Source of the DNA: Candidatus Anoxychlamydiales bacterium
GTDB taxonomy: Bacteria > Chlamydiota > Chlamydiia > Chlamydiales > SM23-39
Assembly: GCA_011064905.1 (NCBI GenBank)
Contig: JAAKFW010000019.1
Location: 1 to 13,189, forward strand
Direction: 5' to 3'
DNA length: 13,189 nt
The notes under the pieces are model-generated. The model had not been told where the DNA came from and did not search any database. It saw only the letters and a program-made list of their open reading frames with translations. A program made the translations under genes and the position numbers. Positions 7,659 to 13,189 of this stretch are shown in pieces (positions within the stretch are counted from its first letter, which is position 1; each line of letters begins with the position of its first letter).

Positions 7659-8208
7659 TTATGCGGATTTATTCTTATTTTTAGACTCAAAGTCGTCTTC
7701 GATAAAAGACCTGAGAAGAGCTTTCAAGCTTAGAATTGGGACTGTCCTCTTTTTCTCATAAATCTATCGCAGAAGTATAGAGACGCGTAAATAAGAAATT
7801 TTTTAGGTCTCAATACATTTATTTGCATTTATTAAATTTTAAGACCTCTAAACGGTTCATGATTTAATGTTTTAATTTCAGAATTCACAAGATTTTTAAA
7901 ATTTTTATTGTTGATTAGAATACAGTAATATTGAAGCAGTTACAAAAGATATTATAGCCACACTAGCTAACATTGCATAACAGGTAGTTGTTCTCATATG
8001 CAATGCGACATGATGTTATCTTACCAATGGAACCTGGTAGAGATGAGAGTTGATTGTCGTGCAGAGTAAATCCTAATAAAATCAGAAAAACACGTATCCC
8101 ATCGAGAATTTAAAAAAAACTTTAATAAATTTACGTAACACTCTTAAAAGGAGTGGCATATGTCGCTAGCCATTGCTGTAAGCCATTTAATGCCAGTGGT
8201 TTATTCGT
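7659..8208 (-). pseudogene. probable decayed leucine-rich-repeat gene
   Basis: Several minus-strand open segments, each closed by stops or frame changes, read like protein. The best is 7963-8109, where LHDNQLSSLPGSIGKITS (8011-8064) fits the LRR consensus L-x-x-N-x-L-x-x-L-P-x-x-I-G-x-L-T. Upstream in the same frame, 8131-8208 reads KPLALNGLQQWLATYATP, separated by three in-frame stops. Downstream in other frames are 7905-7997 (YAMLASVAIISFVTASILL), 7832-7939 (NSEIKTLNHEPFRGLKI), 7730-7828 and 7659-7763 (KRTVPILSLKALLRSFIEDD, ending in TAA). Pieces in successive frames, together with higher GC than the flanks, suggest a gene broken by several indels and stops. LRR proteins are common effector-type proteins in environmental chlamydiae. 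Only the LRR segment has a recognisable motif; grouping the other pieces with it is inference. Confidence 0.45.
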
Positions 8209-8237
8209 TTAATAAGGTCTTGAAATTATATAATTAA
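8160..8237 (+). CDS. possible 25-residue small ORF with good Shine-Dalgarno
   Basis: ATG at 8160 is preceded by AAGGAG (8148-8153) with a 6-nt gap, an ideal ribosome binding site and the best in this gene-poor stretch. The peptide begins MSLAIAVSHLMPVVYSF, is mostly hydrophobic, and ends at a TAA. It lies opposite the 8131-8208 fragment of the putative LRR remnant, where the SD is simply the complement of Thr-Pro-Phe codons. It may therefore be fortuitous. No family is recognised. Confidence 0.2.
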   Translation: MSLAIAVSHLMPVVYSFNKVLKLYN

Positions 8238-8325
8238 AATGAGGAATAGATTTAAATTATAGTTGTAATTTTGTAAAATATAAATGTTATTAAATTAATA
8301 AAATATAATAAAAAAAAGGAAAATT

Positions 8326-9027
8326 ATGAGCTCATCAATTAATAGAAACCCTTTTAAGATTACGGGTTTTGAAACAAATTATAGAAGATATGTTAAACCA
8401 CCAACAGATACTAGATGTTTTAGTCCGGTAATAATAACTCCTGATGACAGAGCGGCAGATATAAAAAAACTCAGGGATATGGAGCATAAAAGATCTGAAC
8501 AAAAGAAAACGTTTACTGAAGAAACACACTATGCTGCTCGTTTATTAGCACAAGCCAGATCTTATAATATTAGAGATTTACCTCAAATTCCTCTAAGAAC
8601 TCTTGATGAATTTATTAGAAACTCAGAAGAGTTAATTAAATTTAACATTAATCTTGAAAAATTGATTGATGATTATGTGAATGCAAAAGAAACTAAAAAA
8701 ATGAATAAAACCGAAGAAGTTACTGATGAGAATATGAAGCGTGCTCAAACCTTATTAAGAAAAGCAAAATTCTATAGAATTAAAGATATACCTGAAAAAG
8801 TTCCGAGAGATGGAGATCTAAAAAAGTTTATTAAAGATCTTAATAAAACTATACAAAAACATAAGGAAGAAAAAGAGGCAGAAGTATACCAACTCTTGAT
8901 TGACATGAAAGCTACAAAAAAGGCTGATTCCAATGTTTTAAAATTCAATTGTATGAAGATAGCTCTGCCGTTGATTGCTATAACCGGCGCATCTTTATTG
9001 ATGCTTAGAGGTAGCTCTATAACCTAA
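8326..9027 (+). CDS. unrecognised protein with an internal duplication and C-terminal membrane anchor
   Basis: I do not recognise this 233-residue protein. The N-terminus (1-45) is polar and Pro/Arg-containing with no signal peptide. A charged, probably helical region holds two copies of a unit of about 62-67 residues (about 64-125 and 133-199). AARLLAQARSYNIRDLP (70-86) matches AQTLLRKAKFYRIKDIP (140-156), then DEFI aligns with KKFI, and LID...AKETKK aligns with LID...KATKK. One hydrophobic segment near the C-terminus (212-227, IALPLIAITGASLLML) is followed by RGSSIT, the layout of a tail-anchored protein. AAGGA (8316-8320) lies 5 nt before the ATG. A TATAAT at 8304-8309 is too close to serve as its -10. 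It stands beside the LRR remnant and converges on pnp. A host-directed or inclusion-associated role is conceivable but unproven. Confidence 0.8.
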   Translation: MSSSINRNPFKITGFETNYRRYVKPPTDTRCFSPVIITPDDRAADIKKLRDMEHKRSEQKKTFTEETHYAARLLAQARSYNIRDLPQIPLRTLDEFIRNSEELIKFNINLEKLIDDYVNAKETKKMNKTEEVTDENMKRAQTLLRKAKFYRIKDIPEKVPRDGDLKKFIKDLNKTIQKHKEEKEAEVYQLLIDMKATKKADSNVLKFNCMKIALPLIAITGASLLMLRGSSIT

Positions 9028-9051
9028 GGATGAGAAGATGAAGTTTCTAAA

Positions 9052-9089
9052 TTTTAAAAGAGCCTGCTTTTCATCAGGCTCTTTTGAAA
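9052..9089. terminator. bidirectional terminator between the 233-residue gene and pnp
   Basis: AAAAGAGCCTG (9056-9066) and CAGGCTCTTTT (9075-9085) form a perfect 11-bp stem with the 8-nt loop CTTTTCAT. Pairing extends to 9052-9089 through TTTT/GAAA. The stem has a GC-rich core and T-rich arms on both strands, so it should end transcription from both convergent genes. Confidence 0.9.
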
Positions 9090-9121
9090 AAATGTCTCTT
9101 TAAAAATTATAAAAAATTAAA

Positions 9122-11221
9122 TTATTCTTCAGTTTTTTTGCTAAGAAGAGCTTTATGAGATAGTCTAACTTTACCTCTATCATCAATATCTACCACTTTT
9201 ACTTCTAAAGGATCTCCTTCTTTGAAAAGATCATAGATATTCTCGATTCTAGTATGTGATAGCTCAGATATGTGGCAAAGACCTTCTTGAGAGAAGACTT
9301 GAACAAAGAGTCCAAAAGGTTTTATTGAGGTAATTTTACCATGATAGGTTTTACCAATTTCAACTTCTGCTGTTAAAGAAGTTACAATCTCTTTTGCTCT
9401 TGCCATAGACTTTTCATCGTTAGATACTATACTAACAATTCCCTCATCCGAGATGTCCATCTCAACACCAGTCTCTTCTATAATAGCTCTGATCTGTTTA
9501 CCCCCAGGTCCTATTACTGTGCCAATTTTACTTGGTTTGATTTGAATATTTATAATTCTAGGAGCATGAAGTGATAGTTTTTCATTAGATCGTGGGCATT
9601 TCTCTAACATTTTTTTGAGGATATGAATCCTTCCCTCTTTTGCTTGGTCTAAAGCTTTTTTCATGATTTCTTTAGTGATCCCTTCAACTTTGATGTCCAT
9701 TTGAAAAGCTGTGATACCATTTTCATCACCAGTTATTTTGAAATCCATATCACCCAGGGCATCTTCTGTTCCCATGATGTCTGATAGAATAACAAATTTT
9801 TCTTCTTCTATAATTAGTCCCATAGCAATGCCAGATACAGGCCTTTTTATTGGAACTCCAGCATCCATTAAAGATAAACAGCCAGAACAAACTGATGCCA
9901 TAGAAGATGAACCGTTAGATTCTGTGATGTTAGCTTCTAGTCTTATTATATATGGAAAATCTTTTTGATCTGGAAGTGTACTCATTAATGCTCTTTCAGC
10001 TAACTTTCCATGACCTATTTCTCTTCTTCCAGGAAATCCTACCCTTCCTACTTCTCCAACTGAAAATGGGGGAAAAAAGTAATGTAAGTAAAATCTATGG
10101 GCTCCATCTCCGTGAAGATCTTCATATCGCTCTGCCATGTTTTCTCCACCGAGTGTACATACAGCAATAGCTTGAGTCTCCCCTCTAGTGAAGACAGCGC
10201 TTCCATGAGTTCTTCCTAAAAATCCAATTTCAGAATCAATTTTTCTAATTTCATTAAACTCTCTACCGTCGATTCTCTTGTTTTCTTCTAAGATTTTTTT
10301 TCTCATAAGTGATGAGCTAATTTTTTTGAAAGCTGTGAAAACATCTCTTTTTGGATAGATAGGTTCTAATGTATCTAATTTATATGTTTCTATTAGCTTT
10401 GCATTTAGATCGTCAAAATCTGCTTCTCTTAGTTTTTTATCTTTAACTGAGAGTGCTGTAATAATTTGAGCTGATGTTTTCTCTGCAACATCATCTATAA
10501 TTTTTTGATCTATTACATGAAGTCCTTTTCTGTTTTTCTCTTTTCCTATTTTCGCTGCCCAAGCAGAAATTTCTAAGCAGATTGTTTTAATGGCTTTATG
10601 GCCAACGTCAATAGCTTCTAAAATTTGCTCTTCAGTTAAAAAGTTTGAATATCCTTCGATCATTAAAATAGCATCATCTGTTCCAGATAAAATTAAATCA
10701 AGATCACTGTTTTTTGTCTCTTCAGCGGTTGGATTGATTATGTATTCGTTGTTTATATAACCAACTCTTACAGCTCCAACTGGCTTTTTTAAAGGAATAT
10801 CAGAGATAGCGAGTGCTGCTGATGCTGCACATATCGCTAAAACATCTGGAAGATGAATTGAATCGTATGAATATACATATGATAAAATTTGCGTGTCTTT
10901 ATAGTACCCATCTTCAAAAAGAGGACGAAATGATCTATCCGTTAAACGGCTTGTTAAGATCTCTTTTATTGTTGGCTTTCCTTGACGTTTAATAAATCCG
11001 CCGGGGGTTTTCCCAATTGATGAGAACTTTTCTTGATAATCCACTCTAAGTGGTAGAAAATCTATGTCATCTAGTGCTTTTTTACCTGAACAAACTGTAG
11101 ATAAAATTGTAGTATCTCCAACATGCAAAAGTACTGCGCCATTTGCTTGTTTGGCGATGAGACCTGTTTCTAAAGTTATTTCTTTACCTTCTATCGTAAA
11201 TGTGATCTTGCTTGGGTCCAT
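9122..11221 (-). CDS. pnp: polyribonucleotide nucleotidyltransferase (PNPase)
   Basis: PNPase is a trimeric 3'-5' phosphorolytic exoribonuclease that degrades mRNA and can add tails. The 699 residues show the full layout. RNase PH domain 1 spans about 10-145 (PGGFIKRQGKPT, SRLTDRSFRPLF), then comes a helical linker. RNase PH domain 2 spans about 320-550, with GRREIGHGKLAERAL and the active site TEDALGDMDFK, where D487 and D493 align with E. coli D486 and D492. A KH domain has the GPGG loop at 571-574 (GTVIGPGGKQIRAI). An S1 domain (about 622-695) has GKITSIKPFGLFVQV and GLCHISELS. The ATG has AGGAG 6 nt upstream (11228-11232). rpsO lies upstream on the same strand, the widespread rpsO-pnp arrangement, with a terminator and a long hairpin between them. 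The length is typical and no key residue is missing. Confidence 0.98.
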   Translation of the reverse strand: MDPSKITFTIEGKEITLETGLIAKQANGAVLLHVGDTTILSTVCSGKKALDDIDFLPLRVDYQEKFSSIGKTPGGFIKRQGKPTIKEILTSRLTDRSFRPLFEDGYYKDTQILSYVYSYDSIHLPDVLAICAASAALAISDIPLKKPVGAVRVGYINNEYIINPTAEETKNSDLDLILSGTDDAILMIEGYSNFLTEEQILEAIDVGHKAIKTICLEISAWAAKIGKEKNRKGLHVIDQKIIDDVAEKTSAQIITALSVKDKKLREADFDDLNAKLIETYKLDTLEPIYPKRDVFTAFKKISSSLMRKKILEENKRIDGREFNEIRKIDSEIGFLGRTHGSAVFTRGETQAIAVCTLGGENMAERYEDLHGDGAHRFYLHYFFPPFSVGEVGRVGFPGRREIGHGKLAERALMSTLPDQKDFPYIIRLEANITESNGSSSMASVCSGCLSLMDAGVPIKRPVSGIAMGLIIEEEKFVILSDIMGTEDALGDMDFKITGDENGITAFQMDIKVEGITKEIMKKALDQAKEGRIHILKKMLEKCPRSNEKLSLHAPRIINIQIKPSKIGTVIGPGGKQIRAIIEETGVEMDISDEGIVSIVSNDEKSMARAKEIVTSLTAEVEIGKTYHGKITSIKPFGLFVQVFSQEGLCHISELSHTRIENIYDLFKEGDPLEVKVVDIDDRGKVRLSHKALLSKKTEE

Positions 11222-11270
11222 GTAATTCTCCTATGTAAAAAGAAAAGATAAAAAAAGATTAAAAATCAGA

Positions 11271-11304
11271 AAGAAAATTTCAATTTACCAATTGAAGTTT
11301 TTTT
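11271..11304 (-). promoter_or_regulatory. long hairpin in the pnp leader
   Basis: AAGAAAATTTCAATT (11271-11285) pairs with AATTGAAGTTTTTTTT (11290-11304) in a stem of about 15 bp, with G-U pairs and the 4-nt loop TACC. It lies 50 nt upstream of the pnp ATG. In E. coli the pnp leader carries an RNase III-cleaved hairpin used in PNPase autoregulation. Position and shape fit such a role, but the sequence is unrelated as far as I can see. It could also act as a second weak terminator. Confidence 0.45.
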
Positions 11305-11340
11305 TCTAATCTCTATTCTTTTCAAATCTTTTCTCTAATG

Positions 11341-11374
11341 TTAAAAAAATATGCCAGTAAAATTTTTACTGGCA
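11341..11374 (-). terminator. intrinsic terminator after rpsO
   Basis: TGCCAGTAAA (11352-11361) pairs with TTTACTGGCA (11365-11374) in a perfect 10-bp stem with a 3-nt loop. On the minus strand it is followed directly by TATTTTTTTAA. It starts 13 bp past the rpsO stop. PNPase expression would then need readthrough or a separate promoter, which I could not identify convincingly in 11222-11340. Confidence 0.88.
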
Positions 11375-11386
11375 AATGTGTAATAT

Positions 11387-11656
11387 TTACTTTCTTAAAT
11401 TTAGCTTAGCAATTAAAGATTGGTAACGCTTTGTATCAGTAGAATTTAAATAGTCAAGGAGCTTTCTTCTTTGTCCAACAAGCTTTAATAGAGCTAGTCT
11501 TGATCCATGGTCTTTAGGAGCTAATTTTAAGTGTTCTGAAAGCTCTGCTATTCTTTCAGTTAAAATAGCTATTTGAACGTCAGCAGATCCAGTATCTTTC
11601 TCATGTAGCTGAAATTTTTTTGTTATCTCTTCTTTGGTTCCTTTATCTAAAGACAT
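11387..11656 (-). CDS. rpsO: 30S ribosomal protein S15
   Basis: S15 is a primary binder of the central domain of 16S rRNA and helps form bridge B4 with the 50S subunit. The 89-residue product has the normal length and the conserved pattern: KFQLHEKDTGSADVQIAILT, then KDHGSRLALLKLVGQRRKLL, then LNSTDTKRYQSLIAKLNLRK. The start MSLDKGTKEEITKK is what I remember for chlamydial S15. AGGAGA (11661-11666) lies 4 nt before the ATG. A promoter is proposed at 11693-11721. The short leader shows no obvious pseudoknot like the one used for S15 autoregulation in E. coli. It is followed by a strong terminator and then pnp, and is divergent from tadA. Confidence 0.98.
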   Translation of the reverse strand: MSLDKGTKEEITKKFQLHEKDTGSADVQIAILTERIAELSEHLKLAPKDHGSRLALLKLVGQRRKLLDYLNSTDTKRYQSLIAKLNLRK

Positions 11657-11692
11657 GATGTCTCCTGCATTTTTGATTTTTAATTTATATAT

Positions 11693-11721
11693 AGTTTAGC
11701 TGAAAAAGATTTACTAATCAA
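11693..11721 (-). promoter_or_regulatory. candidate rpsO promoter
   Basis: Read on the minus strand, TTGATT (complement of 11716-11721) and TAAACT (complement of 11693-11698) are separated by 17 bp. Each matches the consensus at four of six positions. The predicted start is near 11686, about 30 nt before the rpsO ATG. Confidence 0.45.
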
Positions 11722-11755
11722 GTTTTTAACTATTTTGAAAAAATGATTGAAATGC

Positions 11756-11784
11756 TTTAAAAAAAGGATTTGAGGTGCTATAAT
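11756..11784 (+). promoter_or_regulatory. candidate tadA promoter with extended -10
   Basis: The -10 box TATAAT (11779-11784) is preceded by TGC, giving the extended -10 motif TGnTATAAT. A weak -35, TTTAAA, lies at 11756-11761 with a 17-bp spacer. The start near 11791 gives a leader of about 55 nt before the tadA ATG. Confidence 0.55.
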
Positions 11785-11846
11785 CTTAAATAGATATAGT
11801 ATGTAAACTTGAATATTTATTTTGTAAATAACCTAAAATTTTGAAT

Positions 11847-12314
11847 ATGGATAAAGATAAATTTTTTATGTTAGAAGCTCTTAAAGAAGCTAAAAAAGCT
11901 TTTGATATCGATGAAGTTCCAGTTGGTTGTGTATTAGTTCATGGTAATAGAATTATCGCAAGAGCTCATAATCAAGTCGAAAAATTAACGGATGCAACAG
12001 CTCACGGAGAGATGATATGTTTAACTTCAGGATCAGCTCATTTCAATGATTGGAGATTAAAAGATACAATTTTATATACTACACTTGAGCCTTGTATTAT
12101 GTGCTCCGGAGCTATTATCAATGCTCGAGTAAAAAAAGTAGTTTGGGCAGCTAAAGATTTAAGGGTTGGAGCCAACGGTTCTTTTATAGATGTTTTTGAA
12201 AAAAAACATCCTATTCATGAAGTGGAGATTGAATCAGGGGTTTTAGAAGAGATATCATCTAATCTTTTGAGAGAGTTTTTTCAAAAAGCTAGAAAAAGTA
12301 AGTTAAATAAGTAG
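11847..12314 (+). CDS. tadA: tRNA-specific adenosine deaminase TadA
   Basis: TadA deaminates A34 of tRNA-Arg(ACG) to inosine, so one tRNA reads CGU, CGC and CGA. The protein has the cytidine/deoxycytidylate deaminase fold with zinc ligands H53 (AHGEM), C83 and C86 (PCIMC) and the proton-shuttle glutamate E55. P25-V26-G27 and N42 stand in the usual substrate-side positions. The motif reads HGE rather than the common HAE. I chose the ATG at 11847 (155 residues). An in-frame TTG two codons upstream would add Met-Asn, but it lacks SD support, and no clear SD precedes the ATG either. The gene is divergent from rpsO and is followed by the mntA-hepT pair after a 76-bp gap without a convincing terminator. 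The position next to rpsO-pnp matches Chlamydia. Confidence 0.94.
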   Translation: MDKDKFFMLEALKEAKKAFDIDEVPVGCVLVHGNRIIARAHNQVEKLTDATAHGEMICLTSGSAHFNDWRLKDTILYTTLEPCIMCSGAIINARVKKVVWAAKDLRVGANGSFIDVFEKKHPIHEVEIESGVLEEISSNLLREFFQKARKSKLNK

Positions 12315-12390
12315 AAAATTCGTTATCAAAAAAAGCTCTCTTTTATCAAAACTATCTTATATAGTAATTTATAGATAAAGGTAAAATATA

Positions 12391-12786
12391 ATGGATGTTG
12401 TTAGAGCCGCTAAAGAGATAATTCTAAAAGAGATTCCAAAAGTTATAGTTATATATGTGTTTGGTAGTTATGCAACTAAAACAGAAAATGAGAAAAGTGA
12501 TTTAGATCTAGCGATTCTTTGTAACCAGGAAATTGATAAAAAAAACCTGTGGGATATTTCTCAAAAGATAGCTAGTGTTGCAAATACTGAAATTGATCTT
12601 ATCGATTTACTAGATGCTTCGACTGTTTTTGCTTTTCAAATAATTAATGAAAGTAAGATAATTTATTGTTTAGATGAAAAGAAAAAAACTTTTTTTGAAA
12701 ATAAAATAGATTCAATGTATTTGAGATTAAATGATACTAGAAAAGATATCATTGAAAATATAAAAAAAAGAAAAGGTGTTTATTAA
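12391..12786 (+). CDS. mntA: MntA-type nucleotidyltransferase antitoxin
   Basis: This 131-residue protein has a minimal nucleotidyltransferase fold. The signature GS-x10-DxD is intact: G25-S26, then D37 and D39 in KSDLDLAILC, with a third carboxylate probably D69 in EIDLIDL. MNT-domain proteins of this size beside a HEPN gene are the antitoxins of MntA-HepT modules. They add AMP units to a tyrosine of HepT and so block its RNase activity. The start has AAAGG at 12377-12381, 9 nt before the ATG. The stop overlaps the next start by one base (TAATG), implying coupled translation in a fixed ratio. No clear promoter was found in the 76-bp gap after tadA, so it may be read through from tadA. All catalytic residues are present, so I expect an active enzyme. 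Confidence 0.88.
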   Translation: MDVVRAAKEIILKEIPKVIVIYVFGSYATKTENEKSDLDLAILCNQEIDKKNLWDISQKIASVANTEIDLIDLLDASTVFAFQIINESKIIYCLDEKKKTFFENKIDSMYLRLNDTRKDIIENIKKRKGVY

Positions 12787-13189
12787 TGGATGATGTGATT
12801 TTAAATAAAATTGCTATAATAGAAAAATGTATTAATCGAATTAAAGAAGAATACATTGGAAGTGAAAAAGAGTTTGAATCAAATTTTACAAAACAAGATT
12901 CTATAATATTAAATTTACAAAGATCTTGCGAAGCTGCTGTTGATTTAGCTGCTCGGTTAATTCGCTTAAATAATCTAGGTGTACCTCAAAAGACAAGAGA
13001 TGTTTTTGTTTTTTTAGAGGAAGGTAAAATAATATCTCAAGATTTATCTAAAAGACTTCAAAAAATGGTTGGATTTAGAAATATTGCTGTTCATGATTAT
13101 AAATCTTTAAATCTAGCCATTGTCAAATCTATAATAGAAAAACAGCTTGGGGATTTTTTAGAATTTACCAAGTTAGTTTTAGAAAAATT
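12786..13189 (+). CDS. hepT: HepT-type HEPN ribonuclease toxin (3' end outside window)
   Basis: The frame is open from the ATG at 12786 to the window edge: 134 codons plus two bases, with no stop. It is close to complete for a HepT, which usually has about 130-145 residues. It is a helical HEPN (DUF86-like) protein with the hallmark R-x4-H-x-Y at R98-N-I-A-V-H103-D-Y105. R and H are the RNase residues. Y105 is the position AMPylated by MntA in characterised systems. SCEAAVDLAARLIR (47-60) is the typical dimer-side helix. It directly follows mntA with a one-base overlap. Known HepT proteins cleave tRNA when not AMPylated; this activity is inferred here. The motif is intact, so toxin function is plausible. 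Confidence 0.9.
   Translation, partial: MDDVILNKIAIIEKCINRIKEEYIGSEKEFESNFTKQDSIILNLQRSCEAAVDLAARLIRLNNLGVPQKTRDVFVFLEEGKIISQDLSKRLQKMVGFRNIAVHDYKSLNLAIVKSIIEKQLGDFLEFTKLVLEK

Larger units (their letters stand above)
7489..8325. other. 837-bp region without an intact gene
   Basis: Positions 7489-7658 are very AT-rich. They hold only weak dyads: an AT-only inverted repeat at 7555-7583 followed by T-runs, and ATATGTAA-AA-TTACATAT at 7622-7639. Positions 7659-8208 have locally higher GC and contain minus-strand protein-like fragments, described separately as a pseudogene. Positions 8209-8325 are AT-rich leader of the next gene. No tRNA, SRP RNA, RNase P RNA or tmRNA signature was found. Confidence 0.6.

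Noticed and set aside
7971..8040. Structured RNA: CATTGCATA/TATGCAATG stem with a CAGGT/ACCTG loop contact
   Set aside because: The 9-bp stem is real as a dyad, but it overlaps the LRR-like coding fragment, and no known RNA signature or terminator follows. Decayed coding sequence explains the local GC better.
8082..8159. 25-codon minus-strand ORF starting MPLLLRVLRKF
   Set aside because: It has no ribosome binding site and lies within the stop-ridden LRR remnant; it is probably an alternate-frame reading of the decayed gene.
8304..8309. TATAAT as the -10 box of the 233-residue gene
   Set aside because: Transcription would start inside or just after the ribosome binding site at 8316-8320, and no -35 box fits.
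9711..10170. Two plus-strand ORFs of 85 and 72 codons
   Set aside because: Both are antisense to the well-conserved PNPase coding region, which fully explains the sequence.
11841..11846. TTG start for tadA two codons upstream of the ATG
   Set aside because: It has no SD support and adds only Met-Asn; the ATG at 11847 is the simpler start.

Overview
The window is AT-rich chromosomal DNA that reads as a member of the Chlamydiae (order Chlamydiales), probably one of the environmental or arthropod-associated lineages rather than Chlamydia itself. The main argument is gene order: two LptF/LptG-type permeases, tilS, ftsH, pnp, rpsO and tadA stand in the order and orientation I recall from Chlamydia (the CT838-CT844 block of C. 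trachomatis). FtsH is about 909 residues with a very long periplasmic insert, as in chlamydial FtsH, and S15 reads like a chlamydial S15. The lineage is an inference from memory and was not tested by a search.

Layout, left to right. Positions 1-120 may hold the 3' end of an unrecognised gene. A di-iron Fe-S repair protein (ric/ytfE/scdA type) follows on the plus strand behind a consensus sigma70-type promoter (TTGACA-N17-TATAAT) that carries an operator-like dyad. It converges on the lptF-lptG pair (minus strand, ATGA overlap), and the two units share a bidirectional terminator at 1020-1051. tilS diverges from lptF, and ftsH follows tilS behind its own candidate promoter.

An 837-bp stretch (7489-8325) with no intact gene comes next. 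It contains minus-strand fragments that look like a decayed leucine-rich-repeat gene. Then comes an unrecognised 233-residue protein with an internal duplication and a C-terminal membrane anchor. It converges on pnp, with a second bidirectional terminator at 9052-9089. rpsO lies upstream of pnp on the minus strand. A strong intrinsic terminator lies after rpsO and a long hairpin lies in the pnp leader. tadA is divergent from rpsO. The right edge holds a MntA-HepT toxin-antitoxin pair whose toxin gene is cut by the window end.

Functionally the core is housekeeping: lipopolysaccharide export (LptF/LptG), wobble-base modification of tRNA (TilS makes lysidine, TadA makes inosine), membrane protein quality control (FtsH), RNA decay (PNPase) and translation (S15). 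The accessory parts are the Fe-S repair gene, the LRR remnant, the tail-anchored repeat protein and the MntA-HepT module. No CRISPR array, rRNA, tRNA or intact mobile element was seen.
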